From NCBI RefSeq assembly GCF_008806955.1, contig NZ_CP031727.1, positions 2,308,001 through 2,372,000 of the forward strand: a DNA stretch of 64,000 nucleotides. Direction: 5' to 3'. Within the stretch, counting starts at the first letter, position 1. Every line of letters begins with the position of its first letter. The notes under the pieces are model-generated. The model saw nothing but the letters and a program-made list of their open reading frames with translations, was not told the DNA's origin and made no database searches. This DNA is from Cellvibrio sp. KY-YJ-3 (GTDB taxonomy: Bacteria > Pseudomonadota > Gammaproteobacteria > Pseudomonadales > Cellvibrionaceae). Below are positions 36,611 to 45,276 of the stretch, one piece after another. A program made the translations under genes and the position numbers.

Positions 36611-37615
36611 ATGATTAGAGTGGCAATTAACGGTTACGGTCGTATCGGTCGCAATGTACTGCGTGCCTTGTATGAATCAGGCAAGCGCAGCCAAATCCAG
36701 ATCGTTGGTATCAACGACTTGGGTGATGCTCACCTCAATGCCCATCTCACCAAATACGATTCTGTTCATGGCGGATTTAACGGCACCGTTAAATTTGAAG
36801 GCGATACCATGTTCGTTAACGGCGATGCTATCCGTATTACTTCCGAGCGCGATCCTGCCAAGTTGCCCTGGGGCGAATTGAATGTGGATGTGGTGTACGA
36901 ATGTACCGGTATTTTCACCAGCAAAGAAAAAGCCAGTTTGCATTTGGCTGCTGGCGCCAAGAAAGTCATCATCTCTGCTCCTGGTACCGATGTTGATGCA
37001 ACCGTGGTATTCGGTGTAAACGACAAAGTATTAAAAGCCACTGACACCATTATCTCTAACGCCTCTTGCACGACTAACTGCTTGGCACCGGTTGCTAAAG
37101 TGTTGAACGATAACTTCACAATCGTGCAAGGTTCTATGACCACCATTCACTCTTATACCAATGATCAGGTGTTGTCTGACGTATTCCACAAAGATATCTA
37201 TCGTGCGCGTTCAGCTACCCAATCAATGATCCCCACTACCACTGGCGCTGCAAAAGCGGTTGGTTTGGTATTGCCGGAATTGAAAGGCAAAATGGATGGT
37301 ATTTCAGTGCGCGTTCCTACCATCAACGTATCCTTGGTTGACCTGAACGTATTGGTAGAAAAAGACGTAAGCGTTGAAGCCATTAACGCTGCGATGAAAA
37401 AAGCCGCTGAAACAGAAATGCCAGGTGTTTTGGCATTCGTTGATGAGCCGCTGGTTTCAATCGATTTTAACCACAATCCGCACTCTTCCAACTATGACTC
37501 ACTGCAAACCAAAGTGTATGGCAAGTGGGTGAAAGTATTAGCTTGGTACGATAACGAATGGGGTTTTTCAAACCGCATGTTGGATAACACCATTGCATTG
37601 ATGAACGCCAAATAA
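36611..37615 (+). CDS. gap: Type I glyceraldehyde-3-phosphate dehydrogenase
   Basis: The 334-residue protein has the NAD-binding [16 protein letters not shown] and the active-site [15 protein letters not shown] with the catalytic Cys. It oxidises the glyceraldehyde 3-phosphate released by Eda. The ATG at 36611 is preceded by AGGAGA. It follows eda by 133 bases and precedes pyk by 11 bases, so gap-pyk are certainly co-transcribed. Confidence 0.96.
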   Translation: MIRVAINGYGRIGRNVLRALYESGKRSQIQIVGINDLGDAHLNAHLTKYDSVHGGFNGTVKFEGDTMFVNGDAIRITSERDPAKLPWGELNVDVVYECTGIFTSKEKASLHLAAGAKKVIISAPGTDVDATVVFGVNDKVLKATDTIISNASCTTNCLAPVAKVLNDNFTIVQGSMTTIHSYTNDQVLSDVFHKDIYRARSATQSMIPTTTGAAKAVGLVLPELKGKMDGISVRVPTINVSLVDLNVLVEKDVSVEAINAAMKKAAETEMPGVLAFVDEPLVSIDFNHNPHSSNYDSLQTKVYGKWVKVLAWYDNEWGFSNRMLDNTIALMNAK

Positions 37616-37626
37616 GAGAGTCAGTT

Positions 37627-39072
37627 ATGTTAAGACGTACCAAGATTGTCAGTACCCTCGGCCCGGCCTCTGAATCGCCGGAAGTACTTGAGAAGCTTAT
37701 TCTGGCGGGTGTGAATGTTGTGCGGTTGAACTTTTCACACGGCTCTCCAGAGGATCATAAGCGTCGCGCGGAAACTGTTCGTGCATTGGCGGCGAAACAC
37801 AATCGTTTTGTGGCCGTATTGGGTGATCTGCAAGGCCCAAAAATTCGCGTTGCGCGTTTTGCAGAAGGCAAAATTTATCTGAAAGTGGGTGATAAATTTG
37901 TTCTGGATGCAACGCTTGAGCGCGATGCTGGCAATCAGGATCAAGTTGGTATCGACTATAAAGAGTTGCCCAACGACTGTAAGCCTGGTGATGTGCTCTT
38001 GTTGGATGATGGTCGTGTAGTGCTGCAGGTCGACAAAATCGAAGGCCCGCGTATTTATACCACCACCAAAGTGGCCGGTCCTTTATCGAACAATAAAGGT
38101 ATTAACCGTCAAGGTGGTGGTTTAACTGCGCCGGCGCTGACAGAAAAAGACATTGCCGATATCAAGACTGCCGCTGAAATTGATGTGGATTATTTGGCGG
38201 TATCTTTTCCACGTTCCGCTGAAGATATGCATTTCGCGCGTAAGCTGATGCTTGAGGCCGGTGGTCGTGCGGGATTGGTTTCCAAAGTTGAGCGTGCAGA
38301 AGCAGTTGCCGATGATGAAACCCTCGATGGCATTATCATGGCGAGCGATGCAGTGATGGTCGCGCGTGGCGACTTGGGTGTTGAAATTGGTGATGCTGCC
38401 TTGATTGGTGTGCAAAAACGCATCATCGCCCGCTCACGTGCGTTGAATAAAGTGGTAATCACGGCGACTCAGATGATGGAGTCAATGATCAACAGCCCAT
38501 TGCCTACCCGTGCAGAAGTATTCGACGTTGCCAACGCTGTGCTTGATGGCACTGACGCAGTAATGTTGTCTGCTGAAACTGCTGCTGGTAGTTTTCCAGT
38601 GGAAACTGTAGAGGCAATGGTGCGTATCATTCTCGGCGCCGAGAAGCATCCAACGGCGAGTTTTGACAACTATCGTATGGATCAGGCTTTTAGCACTGTT
38701 GATGAATCAATTGCCTTGGCTTCAATGTTTACCGCCAACCACCTTGATGGCGTGAAAGCAATTATCTCTTTCACCGAATCAGGTAGTACCCCGCGTTTGA
38801 TGTCTCGTGTAGGTTCACAGCTGCCAATTTTTGCTTTCTCTCGTCATGTGGGGACTCAGCGTAAAATGGCGTTATATCGTGGTGTTCAACCAATCGCTTT
38901 CGACACGGACAGTACCCCTTGTGCGCAAGATTTTGCTCGCGCCATTGGTCTGCTTAAGGCGCAAGGAGAATTGGTGAACGGTGATTTGGTGATAGTCTCC
39001 AGCGGTGATACTAACTTGCTGGGCGGTACCAACACGATGAAGATCCTGCGTGTAGAAGACAAGTCTGTCTAA
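37627..39072 (+). CDS. pyk: Pyruvate kinase
   Basis: The 481-residue protein has [39 protein letters not shown] and ATQMMESMI, the standard catalytic and metal-binding segments, plus the C-terminal allosteric domain. It makes pyruvate and ATP from phosphoenolpyruvate at the end of the block. Enolase and phosphoglycerate mutase are not in this window. A strong terminator follows. Confidence 0.96.
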   Translation: MLRRTKIVSTLGPASESPEVLEKLILAGVNVVRLNFSHGSPEDHKRRAETVRALAAKHNRFVAVLGDLQGPKIRVARFAEGKIYLKVGDKFVLDATLERDAGNQDQVGIDYKELPNDCKPGDVLLLDDGRVVLQVDKIEGPRIYTTTKVAGPLSNNKGINRQGGGLTAPALTEKDIADIKTAAEIDVDYLAVSFPRSAEDMHFARKLMLEAGGRAGLVSKVERAEAVADDETLDGIIMASDAVMVARGDLGVEIGDAALIGVQKRIIARSRALNKVVITATQMMESMINSPLPTRAEVFDVANAVLDGTDAVMLSAETAAGSFPVETVEAMVRIILGAEKHPTASFDNYRMDQAFSTVDESIALASMFTANHLDGVKAIISFTESGSTPRLMSRVGSQLPIFAFSRHVGTQRKMALYRGVQPIAFDTDSTPCAQDFARAIGLLKAQGELVNGDLVIVSSGDTNLLGGTNTMKILRVEDKSV

Positions 39073-39086
39073 AACAGTGGTCTCTT

Positions 39087-39117
39087 AAAAACGGCAGCCT
39101 GGCTGCCGTTTTTTTTG
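39087..39117 (+). terminator. Rho-independent terminator after pyk
   Basis: AAAAACGGCAG pairs with CTGCCGTTTTT around CCTGG, with eight T in a row after the stem. It closes the sugar-catabolic block. Confidence 0.9.
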
Positions 39118-39146
39118 TCCGTTATTTGTTGTTATGAGTAGTTGCC

Positions 39147-39959
39147 ATGAAGCGCAGGTTTTTTGTGTTTTTGTTGTTTTCCCTGGTGAGCATTCATGCC
39201 TTTGGGCTCGAGTTGCGTGGCAGCTGGCAACAGGGTGGGGTTATTGTCGGTAAGGTGCCGGATGGTAGTCAGATTGAATATCGCGGAAAGAAATTGCAAC
39301 TTTCTTCCCTGCGGGAGTTTGTCATTGGTTTGGGACGGGATGCACCCGATCACGCAACGCTAGTAGTAATTGATGCACAAGGCGGCCGCACTGAGCATAA
39401 GTTTGCCGTAAAGCAGCGTAGTTACAACATTCAGAGGGTGACAGGAGTACCGCAACAGACGGTGGAGCCTGATCCCGAACAAGTCGCGCGCGCGCGCCGC
39501 GAAGCACAAATGGCTGCTGATGCACGCAAAGGTAATTTGCCATTGCGGTTTTTTGCTCAGGAATTTGTATGGCCTTTGGTTGGCCCCATCACCGGCGTAT
39601 ACGGTAGTCAGCGTGTTTACAATGGCGTCCCCAACTCCCCCCATTACGGTGTGGACATCGCGCTTCCAGTCGGGACTGTCGTAAATGCGCCTGCAGGCGG
39701 TGTAGTCACACTTGTACATCCGGATATGTTTTTTTCAGGCGGGACTCTGATTATCGATCATGGGCATGGCTTGTCCTCCACCTTTATTCACTTGAGCGAA
39801 ATTTTGGTAAAAAAGGGTGATGAAATAGTTCAAGGTCAAGCCATCGCCAAGGTAGGTAAAACTGGCCGCGCAACAGGCCCGCATTTAGATTGGCGGATGA
39901 ATTGGTTTGAGGAACGTGTTGATCCACAGTTGTTGGTTGGCGCGATGCCGAGCCAGTAG
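39147..39959 (+). CDS. M23-family (LytM-type) secreted peptidase
   Basis: The 270-residue protein has a signal peptide (FFVFLLFSLVSIHAFG), an N-terminal beta-rich region, and a C-terminal M23 domain (about 145-265) with HYGVDIALPVGT supplying His and Asp ligands. The usual second motif HxH reads GPHLDW, so the last His is replaced by Asp. Members of this subgroup in gammaproteobacteria often have that form as far as I recall. It should act on peptidoglycan cross-links outside the inner membrane, or regulate amidases if inactive. Confidence 0.87.
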   Translation: MKRRFFVFLLFSLVSIHAFGLELRGSWQQGGVIVGKVPDGSQIEYRGKKLQLSSLREFVIGLGRDAPDHATLVVIDAQGGRTEHKFAVKQRSYNIQRVTGVPQQTVEPDPEQVARARREAQMAADARKGNLPLRFFAQEFVWPLVGPITGVYGSQRVYNGVPNSPHYGVDIALPVGTVVNAPAGGVVTLVHPDMFFSGGTLIIDHGHGLSSTFIHLSEILVKKGDEIVQGQAIAKVGKTGRATGPHLDWRMNWFEERVDPQLLVGAMPSQ

Positions 39960-40077
39960 TTGTCTGGTCGGTTATTTAAATCCCAAATTCCCGCGATAGC
40001 CAAGAGGCTCTAGAGACATGGCTGCAAAAGGCAGTGTAAGATACCGCCCCCTGCAGTTCTAATCGCGGCCTAAGATC

Positions 40078-40272
40078 ATGATAGATAAAAAATTACTCAG
40101 TATTTTGGTGTGTCCTGTGAGTAAAGGCGAGCTTGAGTATAAGCCGGAACAGCAGGAGTTGATTTGTTGGCAGAGTGGGTTGGCATACCCCATTCGCGAT
40201 GGTATCCCTGTGATGCTGGAGCATGAAGCGCGTAAGTTAGGCGCGGAAGAGATTGAACAGCATCGCGCTTGA
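40078..40272 (+). CDS. Trm112-like protein (YcaR/UPF0434 family)
   Basis: The 64-residue protein has [19 protein letters not shown] and [18 protein letters not shown], the conserved YcaR/Trm112 pattern. Only one of the usual Cys pairs is evident (CPVSKG, with a lone Cys in LICWQSG). In many proteobacteria it lies between lpxK and kdsB; here it sits just before alaS. Trm112-type proteins activate methyltransferases in eukaryotes and archaea; the bacterial role is unclear. Confidence 0.87.
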   Translation: MIDKKLLSILVCPVSKGELEYKPEQQELICWQSGLAYPIRDGIPVMLEHEARKLGAEEIEQHRA

Positions 40273-40318
40273 TTAAGCAGGCGCGATCTTAGAAATTTGA
40301 ACATCTAGTGGATGCATT

Positions 40319-42946
40319 ATGAAGAGCGCTGAAATTCGCAACGCCTTTTTGAAGTACTTTGAAAGTAAAGGTCACACTATTGTTGCTAGCAGTTCGCTGG
40401 TTCCTGAAAACGACCCTACGCTGTTGTTTACCAATGCGGGTATGAATCAATTCAAAGACGTATTCCTTGGGGGCGACAAGCGCTCTTACAATCGCGCTAC
40501 CAGTTCCCAGCGCTGTGTGCGCGCAGGCGGTAAACACAACGACCTGGAAAATGTTGGCTATACCGCACGTCACCACACTTTCTTTGAAATGCTGGGCAAT
40601 TTCAGCTTTGGCGATTACTTCAAACACGATGCTATTCGCTACGCATGGGAATTCCTCACCGCAAAAGATTGGCTCAATATCCCCGCCGAAAAACTCTGGG
40701 TAACTGTCTACGCTTCAGACGATGAAGCTTACGATATTTGGAATAAAGACGTTGGTGTACCCGCAGAGCGCATCATTCGCATTGGTGATAATAAAGGCGC
40801 GCCTTACGCATCTGATAACTTCTGGGCAATGGGTGATACTGGACCATGTGGCCCCTGCACCGAGATTTTCTACGATCACGGCGCGGATATCTGGGGTGGT
40901 CCACCGGGCTCACCGGAAGAGGATGGCGACCGCTACATCGAAATCTGGAACAACGTGTTCATGCAGTTCAACCGCACTGCAGATGGTGTTTTACATCCGC
41001 TGCCAGCGCCATCGGTCGATACCGGTATGGGCTTGGAACGTATTTCAGCGGTGATGCAGCATGTGCATTCCAACTACGAAATCGACTTGTTTCAACATCT
41101 GTTACAAGCAGCGGCCGATGTCACCGGCAACCACGACATGGAAAACAAATCCCTGCGTGTAATTGCTGACCATATACGCTCCTGCTCATTCCTGATCAGC
41201 GATGGTGTTGTGCCCTCTAATGAAGGCCGCGGTTATGTCCTGCGTCGCATCATTCGCCGCGCGATCCGCCACGGCAACCAACTCGGCCAAAAGCAACCTT
41301 TCTTCCACAAGCTGGCCAAGGCATTAGCGGAAGTAATGGGTGATGCATACCCCGAGTTGTATAAGAATCAGGCTCAAATTGAGCGTGTGTTGCTGCAAGA
41401 AGAAGAGCAGTTTGAAAAAACGCTCGACAAAGGTATTGCTGTTCTCGAAGACGCTTTGGGCAAACTATCTGGTACCGAAGTGCCCGGCAAAGTCGTCTTC
41501 ACCCTTTATGATACCTACGGATTCCCGGTTGATTTGACGGCTGACATCGCCCGCGAACGCGGCCTGACTATTGATCAGGAAGGCTATGAAGCCGCCATGG
41601 CTGAACAGCGCGCCCGCGCTCGCGCAGCGGGTAGTTTTAAAGTGGATTACAACGCTGCCGGCCTAGATTTACCGGCGAGTGAATTCCTCGGCTACAGCTC
41701 TTTGGCAGAGCAAGGCAAGGTGCTCGCACTGGTCAAAGATGGGAAAAAAGTTGAGCGGTTGGTTGAAGGTGACGATGGTGCGGTAGTGCTTGATCGTACA
41801 CCTTTCTACGCTGAATCCGGTGGTCAAGCAGGTGATTGCGGTTATTTGGAACTGGGAACTAATCGCCTTGAAGTGCGCGACTGTCAAAAACAGGGTGCAT
41901 CGCATTTACATCTGGTTCGTGTGCTACAGGGGGCAATATCGGTTGGCGACAGCGTTGTTGCCAAAGTTGATGCCAGTGTGCGCCAAGCGACCGCATTGAA
42001 TCACTCGGCAACACATCTCATGCATGCTGCTTTACGTAAGGTACTGGGCGAGCATGTGACGCAAAAAGGTTCATTGGTAGATTCTGAACGCCTACGATTT
42101 GACTTTTCACATTTTGAAGCTGTGACTGCTGATCAATTAAAAGCCATTGAAATCTTGGTAAATGATCAAATTCGCGCCAATTCTGCAGTTGCCACTGATC
42201 TTTGCGATATGGAAACTGCCAAAGCCAGGGGCGCTATGGCGTTGTTTGGCGAAAAATATGGCGATACTGTGCGTGTACTGACTATGGGGGATGGTTTCTC
42301 TGTTGAGTTGTGCGGCGGTACCCACGTCAATCGCACTGGTGATATAGGTTTGTTTCGCATTACCTCTGAGTCTGGTGTAGCGGCAGGTGTGCGTCGTATT
42401 GAAGCGATCACCGGTGCCAAGGCGCTGACGTTGTTTGACCAGGTTGAAGCCCTGGTGGATAGCGCAGGCCGCAGCCTTAAGGCGAATCGCGACTCGTTAA
42501 TTGAAAAGCTTGAAGCGTTGGTGGCGCAAAACCGCAAATTGGAAAAAGACTTGGCAAGTCTTAAAACCAAATTGGCGACCGCTGGCAGTGGTGATGTACT
42601 CACGCAAGCGATAGATGTTGCAGGTATTAAAGTACTTGCCTTGAATCTTGATGGTGCTGATGCCAAATCCCTTCGTGACACAGCGGATCAGTTTAAAAAT
42701 AAGTTGGGCTCTGCGGTGGTGCTTTTAGCTGCTGTTGAGGATGGCAAGGTTTCACTGATTGCCGGTGTAACCCAGGACATAACCGCAAAAGTAAAAGCGG
42801 GGGATCTGATGGGCTATGTGGCTGGCCAAATAGGTGGCAAGGGTGGCGGCCGACCGGATATGGCCCAAGGTGGTGGCACTGATGTTGCCGCACTCGATGC
42901 TGCATTAGCTTCGGTGGTGCCATGGGTTAGTGACCGACTTGTTTAA
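40319..42946 (+). CDS. alaS: Alanyl-tRNA synthetase
   Basis: The 875-residue protein begins [19 protein letters not shown] and includes the class II motifs with [10 protein letters not shown] and [10 protein letters not shown]. The editing domain has the zinc motif [12 protein letters not shown] and [11 protein letters not shown], and a C-Ala domain closes the protein ([15 protein letters not shown]). It charges tRNA-Ala and clears mischarged Ser and Gly. Order alaS-lysC-csrA is conserved in many gammaproteobacteria. Confidence 0.97.
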   Translation: MKSAEIRNAFLKYFESKGHTIVASSSLVPENDPTLLFTNAGMNQFKDVFLGGDKRSYNRATSSQRCVRAGGKHNDLENVGYTARHHTFFEMLGNFSFGDYFKHDAIRYAWEFLTAKDWLNIPAEKLWVTVYASDDEAYDIWNKDVGVPAERIIRIGDNKGAPYASDNFWAMGDTGPCGPCTEIFYDHGADIWGGPPGSPEEDGDRYIEIWNNVFMQFNRTADGVLHPLPAPSVDTGMGLERISAVMQHVHSNYEIDLFQHLLQAAADVTGNHDMENKSLRVIADHIRSCSFLISDGVVPSNEGRGYVLRRIIRRAIRHGNQLGQKQPFFHKLAKALAEVMGDAYPELYKNQAQIERVLLQEEEQFEKTLDKGIAVLEDALGKLSGTEVPGKVVFTLYDTYGFPVDLTADIARERGLTIDQEGYEAAMAEQRARARAAGSFKVDYNAAGLDLPASEFLGYSSLAEQGKVLALVKDGKKVERLVEGDDGAVVLDRTPFYAESGGQAGDCGYLELGTNRLEVRDCQKQGASHLHLVRVLQGAISVGDSVVAKVDASVRQATALNHSATHLMHAALRKVLGEHVTQKGSLVDSERLRFDFSHFEAVTADQLKAIEILVNDQIRANSAVATDLCDMETAKARGAMALFGEKYGDTVRVLTMGDGFSVELCGGTHVNRTGDIGLFRITSESGVAAGVRRIEAITGAKALTLFDQVEALVDSAGRSLKANRDSLIEKLEALVAQNRKLEKDLASLKTKLATAGSGDVLTQAIDVAGIKVLALNLDGADAKSLRDTADQFKNKLGSAVVLLAAVEDGKVSLIAGVTQDITAKVKAGDLMGYVAGQIGGKGGGRPDMAQGGGTDVAALDAALASVVPWVSDRLV

Positions 42947-43099
42947 TACTTGTACGGTACGGGTGTGGAAAGGCTATTAATCGGTTTTTATCACCCATTT
43001 GGGTTAACTTTTGTCGCAATCTGGTGTTTAATTGGCGCCTTTTTCGTGATTTAGTTAGTAAATATTAGCAATCGTCAATTGATAGAAGGATAGGCTGTA

Positions 43100-44347
43100 A
43101 TGAGCTTATTGGTTCAGAAATACGGTGGCACCTCTGTTGGCTCCATTGAGCGTATTGAGCAAGTTGCTGACAAAGTAGCTGGTTTCCGTGCGCAGGGGCA
43201 CGATATGGTAGTAGTGCTGTCTGCAATGAGTGGCGAAACCAATCGTTTGATTGGTTTGGCTCAGCAAGTGCAAGCAACACCCGATCCGCGGGAGTTGGAT
43301 GTGTTGGTCTCAACCGGGGAGCAGGTGACTATTGCTCTGCTTTGTATGGCACTCAAAAAACGCGGAGTTGATGCTCGTTCATACACTGGTTCACAGGTTA
43401 GAATTCTTACCGACAATGCCCACACCAAAGCGCGAATTCAGTCAATTGATGAAGAAAACATGCGTGCTGACCTCAGTGCTGGTCGTGTAGTGGTAGTTGC
43501 TGGATTCCAGGGGGTAGATGAGCAGGGCAATATCACAACCTTGGGTCGTGGAGGCTCAGACACGACTGGCGTAGCTTTGGCTGCAGCGCTTAAAGCCGAC
43601 GAATGTCAAATCTATACCGATGTGGACGGCGTATACACTACCGACCCTCGTGTTTGTGAGCGCGCGCGTCGCTTGGAAAAAATTACCTTTGAAGAAATGC
43701 TGGAAATGGCTAGTCAAGGCTCTAAAGTGCTGCAAATCCGCTCTGTAGAGTTTGCTGGTAAATATAAAGTGCCACTGCGCGTGCTGCACAGTTTCAAAGA
43801 AGGCCCTGGAACCCTGATTACCCTCGACGAGGAAGATTCAACTATGGAACAACCTATTGTTTCCGGTATCGCATTTAACCGTGATGAAGCTAAAGTAACT
43901 GTTGCTGGTGTACCTGATACTCCGGGCGTAGCGGCAAAAATTCTTGCACCAATCGGTGCTGCAAATATAGAAGTTGATGTTATTGTGCAGAATGTGTCTG
44001 CGGATGGCACCACTGATTTGACTTTTACTGTCCATAAAAATGACATGAATAAAGCAGTCTCTGTGTTAGAGGCAGTTGCCAAAGATATAGGTGCCCGTGA
44101 AGTTCGCAGTGATGATCAGGTTGCTAAAGTGTCAATTGTTGGTGTAGGTATGCGTTCTCATGCTGGCGTTGCATCGAAAATGTTTACGGCTTTAGCGGAA
44201 GATCGTATTAATATTCAAATGATCACAACATCTGAAATTAAAATTTCTGTGATCATTGATGAGCGTTACTTGGAGTTGGCTGTGCGTAGTTTGCACACCG
44301 CTTTTGGTTTGGATGCCGAACCGTCAGAAGGCCGTGTAAGGGGCTAA
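43100..44347 (+). CDS. lysC: Aspartate kinase, lysine/threonine-sensitive monofunctional type
   Basis: The 415-residue protein has the kinase signature VQKYGGTSVGS, GRGGSDTTGVALAAALKADECQIYTDVDG and two ACT domains at the C-terminus. It phosphorylates aspartate at the head of the lysine, threonine and methionine pathways. Length and style match the Pseudomonas-type enzyme under concerted Lys and Thr control. The 153-base gap to alaS is too short and featureless for a lysine riboswitch. Confidence 0.95.
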   Translation: MSLLVQKYGGTSVGSIERIEQVADKVAGFRAQGHDMVVVLSAMSGETNRLIGLAQQVQATPDPRELDVLVSTGEQVTIALLCMALKKRGVDARSYTGSQVRILTDNAHTKARIQSIDEENMRADLSAGRVVVVAGFQGVDEQGNITTLGRGGSDTTGVALAAALKADECQIYTDVDGVYTTDPRVCERARRLEKITFEEMLEMASQGSKVLQIRSVEFAGKYKVPLRVLHSFKEGPGTLITLDEEDSTMEQPIVSGIAFNRDEAKVTVAGVPDTPGVAAKILAPIGAANIEVDVIVQNVSADGTTDLTFTVHKNDMNKAVSVLEAVAKDIGAREVRSDDQVAKVSIVGVGMRSHAGVASKMFTALAEDRINIQMITTSEIKISVIIDERYLELAVRSLHTAFGLDAEPSEGRVRG

Positions 44348-44474
44348 GTCTTCTAATTGCGACGGTTTAGTTAAGGTGTGTGCGTTGTGTTTCTGTTTGT
44401 GATTGTGGCAAATAGAAAAATGTTAGGGTTTTCTTCCCTTTCGTGAAAAGTAGACGATACTTAGATCCAGGCAC

Positions 44475-44569
44475 TTGGTTGTCAGGACGCGACAGGGGGT
44501 GTTCGGGGGGCGATGGTGGCAAGGGGTGCCTAAATCGTACTCTTACAGGATGAGTGAAGGAGATTAAAG
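44475..44569 (+). promoter_or_regulatory. csrA: csrA leader with several GGA motifs (candidate autoregulation sites)
   Basis: UGUC-AGGACGC-GACA (44480-44494) puts AGGA in a hairpin loop and GGCA-AGGGG-UGCC (about 44518-44530) puts AGGGG in another. ACAGGAUG lies at 44545-44552, and the Shine-Dalgarno itself is GAAGGAG at 44556-44562. In E. coli CsrA binds such sites in its own leader and blocks translation; the same is inferred here. Confidence 0.55.
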
Positions 44570-44761
44570 ATGTTAATTTTAACTCGCCGTATTGGCGAAA
44601 CCTTGATGGTAGGTGACGAAGTTACCGTTACTGTTTTAGGTGTAAAGGGCAACCAGGTTCGTATTGGTGTCAACGCTCCTAAAGATATTGCAGTTCATCG
44701 CGAAGAAATTTATCAGCGTATTCAGCGCGAAAAGCAAAATCAAGAAGAACAAGACGATTAA
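44570..44761 (+). CDS. csrA: Carbon storage regulator CsrA/RsmA
   Basis: The 63-residue protein begins [20 protein letters not shown] and has [22 protein letters not shown], including Leu4 and the Arg of VHREE that contact GGA RNA. It ends in an acidic, Gln-rich tail. CsrA binds GGA motifs in message leaders and represses or stabilises them. It is followed by a long hairpin and tRNA-Ser, as in many relatives. The candidate antagonist RNA is at 25595-25803 in the same window. Confidence 0.97.
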   Translation: MLILTRRIGETLMVGDEVTVTVLGVKGNQVRIGVNAPKDIAVHREEIYQRIQREKQNQEEQDD

Positions 44762-44798
44762 AATTTTAGTTTCGTTTTGTTGTTTGGCGCTTTTCAAT

Positions 44799-44831
44799 TA
44801 CGCGGCGGCATGAGATATCATCCGCCGCGTA
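44799..44831 (+). terminator. Long GC-rich hairpin after csrA
   Basis: TACGCGGCGG (44799-44808) pairs with CCGCCGCGTA (44822-44831). Inside, ATGA pairs with TCAT around GATA with one bulged C. A T-run appears only about 20 bases later, so it may end transcription weakly or protect the csrA message. Confidence 0.6.
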
Positions 44832-44930
44832 GCTGTTTATGGTGTTTCGTTTTTTATTCTATGGAATGTTTACGCCGCGTTTGAAGACAAAGAAAACACT
44901 ATTTTATTTCGTAATTTTTAATTCAAGACT

Positions 44931-44957
44931 TTGATTTTTAGAGATTTATGGTATTAT
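44931..44957 (+). promoter_or_regulatory. Promoter of tRNA-Ser
   Basis: TTGATT (44931-44936), a 15-base spacer and TATTAT (44952-44957), followed by a GC-rich discriminator GCCGC. That discriminator is typical of stringently controlled stable-RNA promoters. The spacer is shorter than optimal. Confidence 0.55.
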
Positions 44958-45000
44958 GCCGCACCTGCTGAGACGGAGCCTGCTTCGCTTCAGTAGATGT

Positions 45001-45091
45001 GGAGAAGTGGCCGAGTGGCCGAAGGCACTCCCCTGCTAAGGGAGCATACCTCAAAAGGGTATCGGGGGTTCGACTCCCCCCTTCTCCGCCA
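45001..45091 (+). tRNA. tRNA-Ser (anticodon GCU)
   Basis: The acceptor stem GGAGAAG pairs with CTTCTCC, followed by G and encoded CCA (45089-45091). The anticodon stem CTCCC/GGGAG encloses CTGCTAA with anticodon GCT at 45035-45037. A long variable arm (type II) is present, and the T-arm has GGTTCGACTCC. It reads AGC and AGU serine codons. Confidence 0.97.
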
Positions 45092-45102
45092 TTGAATTCA
45101 AA

Positions 45103-45139
45103 CAAAAAGCCCAATTAAAAGATTGGGCTTTTTGTTTTT
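45103..45139 (+). terminator. Rho-independent terminator after tRNA-Ser
   Basis: CAAAAAGCCCAAT (45103-45115) pairs with ATTGGGCTTTTTG (45122-45134) and TTTTT follows. It ends the tRNA transcript. Confidence 0.9.
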
Positions 45140-45223
45140 CTAAGGTTTAAAAATTATTTTGTAGGTTGTTGTTCAATGCAGCGATGCCCAGCGTGACTTA
45201 AGACAACACAAAAAAGTTCCAAC

Positions 45224-45257
45224 AAAAAAGCCGATGTTTTTGCATCGGCTTTTTTGT
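45224..45257. terminator. Bidirectional terminator downstream of valS
   Basis: AAAAAAGCCGATG (45224-45236) pairs with CATCGGCTTTTTT (45243-45255) around TTTTTG. T-runs on both strands let it end valS on the minus strand and any read-through from the plus strand. Confidence 0.87.
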
Positions 45258-45276
45258 TTGTTTACGCTGGCACTTT

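Noticed and set aside
42947-43099. Lysine riboswitch before lysC
   Set aside because: The gap is 153 bases and shows no conserved riboswitch helices or terminator; this enzyme type is normally controlled by feedback inhibition.
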